From Echinometra lucunter (taxonomy: Eukaryota; Echinodermata; Echinoidea; Camarodonta; Echinometridae), in assembly GCA_029962745.1 (NCBI GenBank), contig CM057157.1:29160732-29224731 (forward strand): DNA of 64,000 nucleotides. The letters are read 5' to 3'. The notes under the pieces are model-generated. The model was not told the origin of the DNA. It searched no databases and was given only the letters and a program-made list of their open reading frames with translations. This document shows, in pieces, positions 1 through 8,600 of this stretch (the first letter of the stretch is position 1; each line of letters begins with the position of its first letter). A program made the position numbers and the translations under genes.

Positions 1-75
1 CCGAACTTGACTTTTGAGTTCGGTTCGGTTCGGTCCTGTTCGGAAGTGCCATGTTCGGCGAATTTCCGTTCGGTT
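1..75. repeat. TTCGG-rich repeat at the window edge
   Basis: The pentamer TTCGG/CCGAA recurs many times in 75 bases, and the first 23 bases form a small inverted repeat (CCGAACTTGA..TGAGTTCGG). It looks like the cut end of a repeat that begins outside the window. The element at 45709-46027 carries a similar TTCGCCGAAC stretch, but I cannot show that the two are related. Confidence 0.4.
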
Positions 76-204
76 CGGCGGTTCGGTAACAGCCCTAGCT
101 TAGCAGCCAGATATGTAGTGCTCCTGCAAATGGGATCCCCATTTCCTCCCTGGGTGGAGAGTGGCAAACGTGGATCAATGTTTTCCTAAAAGACACGAGT
201 GCTG

Positions 205-285
205 AGATTGGGATTTGAACCCTCAACCATCAGGACTGAGAGTCAAGAGAATAAACCACTATATCACAGCACCTCCACAGCTAAG
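205..285 (-). repeat. tRNA-like SINE head
   Basis: Read on the minus strand this gives GGAGGTGCTGTGATATAGTGG followed about 35 bases later by AGGGTTCAAATCCC. These match the spacing and sequence of RNA polymerase III A and B boxes in tRNA genes. The arms do not close into a good cloverleaf, so a tRNA-derived SINE fragment is more likely than a working tRNA. It sits just beside the hAT-type element. Confidence 0.5.
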
Positions 286-316
286 GCTGCAGTCTCTAGA
301 TAATGTGAGCTATACC

Positions 317-1990
317 CAGGGGCGTCGCTAGACTATTTTGAATGGGGGGGTGTAGAGGCCAGATTGCCGACAAATAATGCCACCGATTGCCGACGACCAA
401 CGTCGATAAATTCAACCGTATAAAGCCCATTGAGGCATGTTCAATTGTGCACCTCTATCATATTTTCCTTTTGAACTATATTTTGTTCACCTCACTTGCC
501 GAATGTGTTTGTTTTCCGAAAACATCCTGTATCTAAATATAATACAAGTGAGCGCAGCGAGCGAGGAAAAATATACACTCTCTTACGTACTTAAGTGATA
601 GTTCTTCATCAAACTACATGGTGGGCTTAAAGATATCTAAATTGATTATATTTGGTCACCTCTCTGGCCTGATTCATTCGGTTTCAAAGACCATCCTAAA
701 TCTTAATATTATACGAGCTAGCGCAGCGAGCGAGGAAAAAATCTATTTTTTCATGATAGAAGTGACAATTCTTTATCAAAATACACGATGGTATTAACTA
801 TAAGATATCTAACTTATACAGGTACATTTGGTCACCTCACTTGTCGAATTCGTTTGCTTTCCCAAATCCATCTTGTATCTGAATATTGTACGAGCGAGCG
901 TAGCGAGCGAGGAAAAATACATATTTACTCCTTTGCATGATAGAAGTAAAAGTTCTTCATAAAAAAATGCATGATGGGCCTTTTGGATATCTTGATTTTG
1001 GTCACCTCTCTTATCTAATTCATTTGCTTTCAAAGACTATCCTGTATCTAAATATTATACGAGCGAGCGCAGCGAGCGAGGAGAAATATATATACTCTAT
1101 TTTATGGTAGGTGATAATTCTTCATCAATATACACGATGGACCTATAGCTTGCAAAATTTGTTTGCTTTCCCCAATCCATCTTGTATCTGAATATTATAC
1201 GAGCGAGCGTAGCGAGCGAGGAAAAATTCATAATCCTTTTCATGGTAGAAGTGAAAGTTCTTCATCAAAATACACGATTGGCCTTTAAGGTACCTATTTT
1301 GATATATTTGGTCACATCTCCTACCTAATTTATTTGCTTTTAAGACCATCCTATATCTAAATATTACACGAGCGAGCGCAGCGAGCGAGGAAAATATATA
1401 TACTCTTTTTATGGTAGAAGTGATAATTCTTCATCAAAATACATGATGGGCCTAAAGATATCTAGATTATATAGTGTTCATCTCACTAGCCGAATGTGTT
1501 TGCTTTCTGAAAACATCCTGTATCTGAATATAATACGAGCGAGCGCAGCGTGCTAGGAAAAATATACATACTCTTTTTATGGTAGAAGTAATACTTCTTC
1601 ATCAAAATACATGATGGGCCTAAAGATATCCAGATTATATAGTGTTCATCTCACTAGCCGAATGTGTTTGCTTTCCGAAAACATCGTATATCTAAATATA
1701 ATACAAGCGAGCGCAGCGAGCAAGGAAAAATATACACTCTCTTTCGTGGTACCAGTATTATTTCGTCGTCAAAATACACACGTAAATAAGCCGAATATGA
1801 CTCTATTTGGGGACCTTACTCCTCTTTTTTCCTTTTTTTTTCCCTCCTTCCTCTTCCCTCTCCTTTCTCTCTCTCTCTCTCTATCTCCTTTTTTTTTCTT
1901 TTGCCGACAGCGATCGTGAATTTGCCGACAAGAATTTTGAGTGGGGGGGTGTCACACCCCCCCACACCCCCCCCTTTAGCGACGCCCGTG
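317..1990. mobile_element. Non-autonomous hAT-type DNA transposon
   Basis: The ends form a 14-bp terminal inverted repeat (CAGGGGCGTCGCTA at left; CACGGGCGTCGCTA read inward from the right). The element is flanked by a perfect 8-bp direct repeat GCTATACC at 309-316 and 1991-1998. An 8-bp target duplication with CAGGGG-like termini is typical of the hAT superfamily, and the P superfamily is the main alternative. There is no transposase reading frame; the interior is a minisatellite of about 168 bp. G-rich tracts and GCCGACAA motifs lie just inside both ends. It sits 3' of the last visible exon of the dystrophin-family gene, probably in an intron. Confidence 0.8.
546..1725 (+). repeat. About 168-bp minisatellite inside the hAT-type element
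   Basis: Eight units each contain GAGCGAGCGCAGCGAGCGAG followed by AAAAATATA, a block around TTCTTCATCAAAATACA, and a block around CCGAATGTGTTTGCTTTC. The GAGCGAGCG cores fall near 548, 714, 890, 1062, 1200, 1369, 1537 and 1705. Spacing is therefore about 166-176 except one short unit near 138. Units differ by substitutions and small indels, so the array is not recent. Confidence 0.85.
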
Positions 1991-2432
1991 GCTATACCCA
2001 AATCTGTATCTAGAGAAATGTTTTCAGATGAATAAGACAACGATTAACTATATACTATCTAGTTCCTTGCAACAGATGTAAAGCCATAGGTCTTGAGTTG
2101 AATTCATGGACATACTATCTTCCTAAAGAAAAGTCACAAATTTATGGAAAATTCAGCAGTTATACTCAAATCTAGGATTCTAAAAATCGTATCTAATAAA
2201 TATGTAATTAAAGACAGCTTTCCCACTAATCAACAAGCAATGTATTCATGTGTTGTTTTTGTTTTTCTCAAACAAGTATATGATGACAAGTATCATGACT
2301 ACACACACCTTCACACTTTTATGCATACAAAGCATATATAAGAGCATATACACACATATACACGTATACATAAATTGGATATTGATGCATATCACTAATA
2401 ATTAATGAAAAGCAATGTATGTAAGAACATAC

Positions 2433-2541
2433 TTGTTTCTGCAATGGAGAATCTATGTAGTGTAGGTAGCCATACTAGAGTTTGAGGCTCAGAAAGCAAC
2501 CACTGATAAAAATCATCTTGTGTAATGCTTGGTCCAAAAGC
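2433..2541 (-). CDS. Dystrophin-family exon: just before the ZZ finger
   Basis: The exon encodes AFGPSITQDDFYQWLLSEPQ then TLVWLPTLHRFSIAET. It is the diagnostic EPQ..VWLPxLHR motif that precedes the ZZ zinc finger throughout the family. Acceptor TTTTTACAG, donor GTATGT, with one base left over for the next codon. No ZZ exon is recognisable between here and position 1. Confidence 0.85.
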
Positions 2542-5500
2542 CTGTAAAAATAAGTTATGATACATCATGTAAAGGTAAGCAATTGAGTTAGTCACCAAGA
2601 ACCATGGACATATCAAAGTAGCTTGAATTCTGAGAGCAAGTGAAAAATAATTTGTGAGCTTTCTCAGTCTTTCCATGTCTGATATTAGACTACTGTAGTG
2701 GAAAGTTCCCTGGCAAGGATTACTCTTCGAATGCCCTCATATTTGAAATATGACAAGAAACAATGAAGTCAAAATTATAAATCCAAAACCGAAACTTACT
2801 GTTGGAAATTTCTCGCTACGTTTCGGCGGGATACACCTATCATCGTCAGGCAGTAAAGTGAGACTGAGCGGACAGTAAGTTTCAGTTTTTGATTTATAAT
2901 TTTGACTTAACTGAAATATGACCGGATGAATTATAACTTTCATGAATTTATGACAAGAAACAGCTTGAGTGCCCTGTTCAGCTCGAACATTTGTGTATAG
3001 TCCCATATAGCCTTTTCTGTGTGCAGCACATGTGCTTTTCAACAAGACTGAGCTGATTTCTTATGACTGTAATGATTTGAAAGCCTCATGGTATACACCA
3101 ATTTTTATTCATTAATCAATCAGGCTTTCCCAATTGCTTTGATAGTTTCTTTTACATTTACATTCACCAAAACTCAAGTTTGTCTTTACGGAGATGCAAT
3201 GGGTTTGTAAAATGCAAAGGTGGTGATCCTCCTCCATTTTACATCCTATGAGAGAAACAGTGTTTTTCACTGTAACATAGCCTGCATCTATGAAACAGGT
3301 GAGAGGAAAGGCACACTTAACATACAATGCAGGTGGGTGGATTCGAACCCTTGGTCTCCTGTTCGACAGGCAGAACGCATTACCGAATAAGCCAACAGCC
3401 TACTAAAATGTTTCTAAAGAGCTCTGCAAATCAATCAGTAGTGTACACTATTTACTTCTATCTCACAGAGAAAAAAGTTTCAAATATGACTTACAGATCG
3501 GAAGCAATCGTCCACTGACGCAGCGACACCTTTCCCAAAAGTTGTGCCCTCACCTATTAGATTTGTTATCTGTGATAAGAAGGAATCATTCCAAATATAT
3601 CTAAAACCTGATTTATGGATAGCAATGGTTGAAAAGAGATCATTTAAAAAAAAATTGTAATTTCTGTTTTGTTTATTGCTATTTTTTTGCGATCTATCCC
3701 ATGTTTCATTCATTTTTTGTTTGTCATGTTTGTACATGAATAGTGGTCAATGTGCAAGGCCTTCATGAAAAACAGTGTTTTAAACACTGATGATGCCATC
3801 CTGGTAATAAAGACTCAATAAATAAACAAACAAATAAATGAATAAATAAACAAATGAATAAATATATAAATAAAAATATGAATAAATATACAATTAAATA
3901 AATAAATAAATGCTCAGAAACATCCAACAGAATATTAAGGGTGTTTTAAGGTGAAAATATATACAATTTGAGAATACTATGATTTAACATGAAAGCTAGT
4001 ACTTACATCTTTTAGTTCATATTGTTTATTAATGTTTGGAGAATATCAGTTCAAAGTTGTTGTTTTAATACTTTAAACTGTCTTGTTTTAAAGTACAAAA
4101 TGGATTTCATCAAATCATCTCTTTCAAACCCTACATTGATTATTTCCTTCACCGAACTATTTACTTTTGCATAGAACAATAGTGTGGGTTCCCGGGGGAG
4201 CCACTTTCATTACAAGGTGGACAACATGCTTGTACATGGACTTTCAAAATTGACCCTAAACAAGTAATTATCATTCGATCTCAGAATACCCTAAACAAGT
4301 ATTTGTCATGTTTTCCCCACCCCAAAACAAGTATTTTCAAATCAAGCTGTTGTAAAAGTATACCCTTTTTTCCTGATTTTTGCAATTTTGATACCCTTTT
4401 CACTGTACGCTCATACATCGTTCGTCTGTGAAAAACACCCCTTTTTACACGTTTTTGAGTATGAGCATGGTGTCCACCTTGTTATAGCAGTAGCCCCCTG
4501 AATGTGGTTTAAGGTGTACTTTTACCTGTGTTACATCATGCATGAATTCTGTCATCATCTTTTGGCTGATACTGCCTGTTCTATCAGCAAGTAGGTCCTG
4601 AAAATCTGTGAAAGATAAAAAGTAGTTTATATCCATGTGAATAAAAAATAAGTTATTTAGGGATGTAAGAATGTCATGCATCTTAACAACAACAAATCAA
4701 TAAGAAACATATACATGTAATGTAGCTTTAAAGTGATTACACAATGGTAAATTTTTTTTTGGATATATGATCGAGAATAGAATTCTAAGAAGAATAACAT
4801 TAAAAATATGATGATTTTCAATCAAAATCAATGCATTTTGGCTAATTTTCTCATAAAAATCAAGAGTTGACCAAAAAATTTGAGTATGAGGTATGACGTA
4901 AAAGTGGGTACCCAGCTTCGCGCATTGCAGTTGTGCTGCGCGCTAGACTGTACAATATGTATTATACCTTGCGCGCATTTTGCTAGAAGTGTGCGACAAG
5001 GTACCCACTTTGACGTCATTTTGACGTCAAAGTGGGTACCAAGTTGAAACACAGCCGAGGGGTCAAAAATATCCTGAAATCTTACCACATTTGGGGGTTT
5101 CCTTGGCAACATGACTTTTTAAAAAACTTTAGGCAGATGATTTTCTGCTAATAAAATCATGCACTTTTAAATGAACTAAAATTGTTTCAGCATTGGGTAC
5201 CCCCTTTATAATTGACTACTAAAATGGTAGGAAACCAGGGGAGCATTTCATGAAGTGCCTTGTCAGTGATTTTTACTGACAACTGTTATAAGCTACCGAA
5301 ATCCTTGCATCTGATTGGCTGAGAGCAAATATGTCAGTAAAAATCACTGACAAGACACTTGATGAAATGCCCCCCAGGTGACAGTAAGTTTCGAGTACAG
5401 ATACTGCCACTACACATTTAAGTCTTCACATCTAAAACTGTTTTTACAATTTGTCATAAGCAAGTTGACCAGCCGCATTCATTATCTAGAAATATACATG

Positions 5501-5583
5501 TGCATGCTTTGCTCTCATTCTACAAGATACTTATCATTAAAAAGCTGCAAACATTTAAAGTATTGTAATAAAAACAATCGTCC

Positions 5584-5619
<36 letters not shown>

Positions 5620-8600
5620 CCATCATCATCATCAACATCATCATCATTTAGTATTCAGTATTTTCCCTGCCATGATGCCACTCCCTCTTTCCACTTCTTC
5701 TCTTCAGCATCCTCCTCTTTAGACCAATTTTACGGCCTTTTCTCTTCACCATATCCTTCTTTGTGTTCTCCGCGGTGTGTTTCATAAAGTTACGCATGAC
5801 TTTACGAACGACTTGAATATGAAGTGCCAAATGGGATGCCCAAAGTTTGTCCTCATGTTTTAACAAAGTTTGACTGCATTTCCCATAATCTCAATTAAAT
5901 TGTGGCAAAAAATATACTTCACAATAAAACTGTTTGCAAACAACTGTAATGTTAATCTACGTCTGCATATTTCACCTTTAGCTGATGCGATTTATTATGA
6001 TTGAGAATCCCATTTGGCTTGCCATATTCAAGTCGTTTGTAAAAGTCATTCGTAACTTTACGAACAGCTTTACGAAACACGCCCTGGTCCTCCTTTCCTT
6101 TCCCTCTTATGCCATCCACTTCCAGATCCCATGCTTTTTGCACAGACTCCTCGTCTTTCCTTCTCAACATATGACCCATCCATCTCATACTTACACCTGT
6201 ACTTCTCTGTTATCCTCCCGGCACATATCACAGCTATTCCCAGCTTGACAGGCAAAACTCGGATACAACCCGTTCTTTGGCTGTAAAGAAACCACACTTC
6301 AAAAAAATAACAAATAAATCAGACTGATACACAATACTTACTTCATTCATCCTCTAAAATATTTTGCAATTACCAACAGATAGTGATTCCATTTCGTGCT
6401 AAACAGGGCCCTTCATTACAAAGTTTGGCCAACTCTGTTTCAGTAGGTTACATCATTGCGCGTATTGCTTTGTTAGGCAAGCACAATACAGAAGTGCTGA
6501 TGACAGCAAATGTCTCTTGCTTCTGGCATCTAAGACACTGCACTATCCAATAAGGCATAGATCTTGAGTTTGTTGAATTAAGGGAATCATATAATTTTAA
6601 AGAAAAGGAACATTTTTTTTTTCAAGAAAAGTAATATCAAGAATGTTTGTTCATCCTAATTTTTCCTCATACTTCTTTCAAAGAGCATCACAGAGCATAT
6701 CATCAAATATCCTAGTTTCAGAGAAGTTTCTGGCCTTAGCTGGTAAGTCATAATATTCATTTACATGCCAATGTGGGAAATTTATTCTAAAGTATTGTAA
6801 ATGTTTTGTGTGAGCTTGGCAAAACGATTTTACAAAATTTGCAGGAAATTATAAATAAACTAGATCTTACTTACACATCAAATAGATTAAGAAGCCAGTT
6901 AAGAAGCAGGTCACTGCATCGATTCACTCTGAGCGTGCTCCTCCCTCGTACCTTGGTCATGTGATACATCTCATAGACGATGTTGTACAGCTGGATCGCA
7001 TCCATCACACTGTCGTTATGGCGACTGTAACCATGGAGCTCAAAGGCCATCCTCACAGTGATCAGGTTCACAACATCCACTAGGCACAGAGGAGTAAGCG
7101 GAATTTTTTTTTTTTTTCAATGATAACGAACAGGAAAAAAATAGATGGCAGATAACTTCAGCATTTGACTGGCAGTCTTTGCTATCCTGCACTGTAATTG
7201 TGGTACAGAATTTTGCACAGCACATGCTTTGTAAACCAACAGATAGTGATTTTCATAATTCTACTAACTTTAGTATCAGATTTCAATAACTCGTACAGCC
7301 CATGTTAGAAATACTCCTCATTAAAATAATGATGAAGTCTACTGCATATCTCAAGAAGGGATTTCTGGCTAAAAATTATAAAAAAAAAAAATCCTATACC
7401 AGTATTCAATTATGTAGTACAAATACAAATATATGAAGATGGTGCAAACAGCTATCAAAATTATATCTTCAATTTAGCTGCACACTGTGACTTTCAACCA
7501 GTCAAAAGACATAGATGTATTACTAGACCTGAAGTGCACAACTATTATTCACCCTCCTTTCTTTGTTTATAATGATATCATTAGGTATCTCTCATTATTT
7601 GTCAACAGAAGTCTTAATATATCTCTGGCAACTGTAACTTACCAATTTTTATTATTATTTTTTTTTTAGTTTTAATAAGTTTTAATCTTCAATTAACCCA
7701 TTCATGAAACAAATTATTTAAAGCCTAATTTGATCAGCTTTTATCCTTCAAATTGGCAAAACCAACATTTTTCTTTTATTGCTACATATTTCTTATAAAA
7801 CATCATGTATCTGAAATAAACATAAATTGACAAGATGTATGATGAGAAGTCAAAAAGTTGCCAATTTTCAGGGAAAAACAATGATTTTAAACTTTCTATC
7901 ATACTGCCAATTTAAGGATTTTAATGCCTATTTTCCTTTTAAAAATTTTCAGCATCAAACAACGAATATTGACGCAACCAAAATGGGCACAGTTTGTGTA
8001 GAATTTTTTGCTCTTTCTGCTCATGTATTTAGTATGATTTTTAGGGCTTTGCATCAAAAGATATTAGGCCAAACCACAAAATGTGGACCTATGTCACGAA
8101 TGGGTTAAATTGGCTACTATTGCTATCATGAGGGGAAAAAAACAATATAAGAAAAATAAAGCAACAATCAAAAGAAAATCAAAAAGTAAAGTTACAGGTG
8201 GTACAATACTTACTGTGCAAGACTTTTTGCAGCATTCTCAGCTTGGCTGCAGTTCTGTATGCCCCAAAGTGTATGTTATCCATTAAACCTAGATATGTAT
8301 ACATTAAAAAAAAATTAAAGTATACCAGAAAAAACACAGGAAATCCCATTTTCTAAAAATGAAATTGTACTTTTTGTTGGAAGCAAGATACACAAAATGC
8401 AAGTAATTTATTACAAACAGAATATACCTGTCTATACATGTATTCATTTATCATCTAAGCTCTTTTTATGTTTGGGGAAACCTCTAAACTCTGGGTTTTA
8501 CATAACATGATTTTAACCCATTTGATTTGACATGATTTAGTTATAACATACATTTTCCATATACTAGTATTCTAGCCCCTGTTATCTCAGGCATAGTATT

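Noticed and set aside
205..285. Functional tRNA gene
   Set aside because: A and B boxes are present, but the stems do not pair well and no usable anticodon loop is evident.
546..1725. CRISPR-like array
   Set aside because: Units are long, contiguous and inside a DNA transposon of an animal genome; spacers are not unique.
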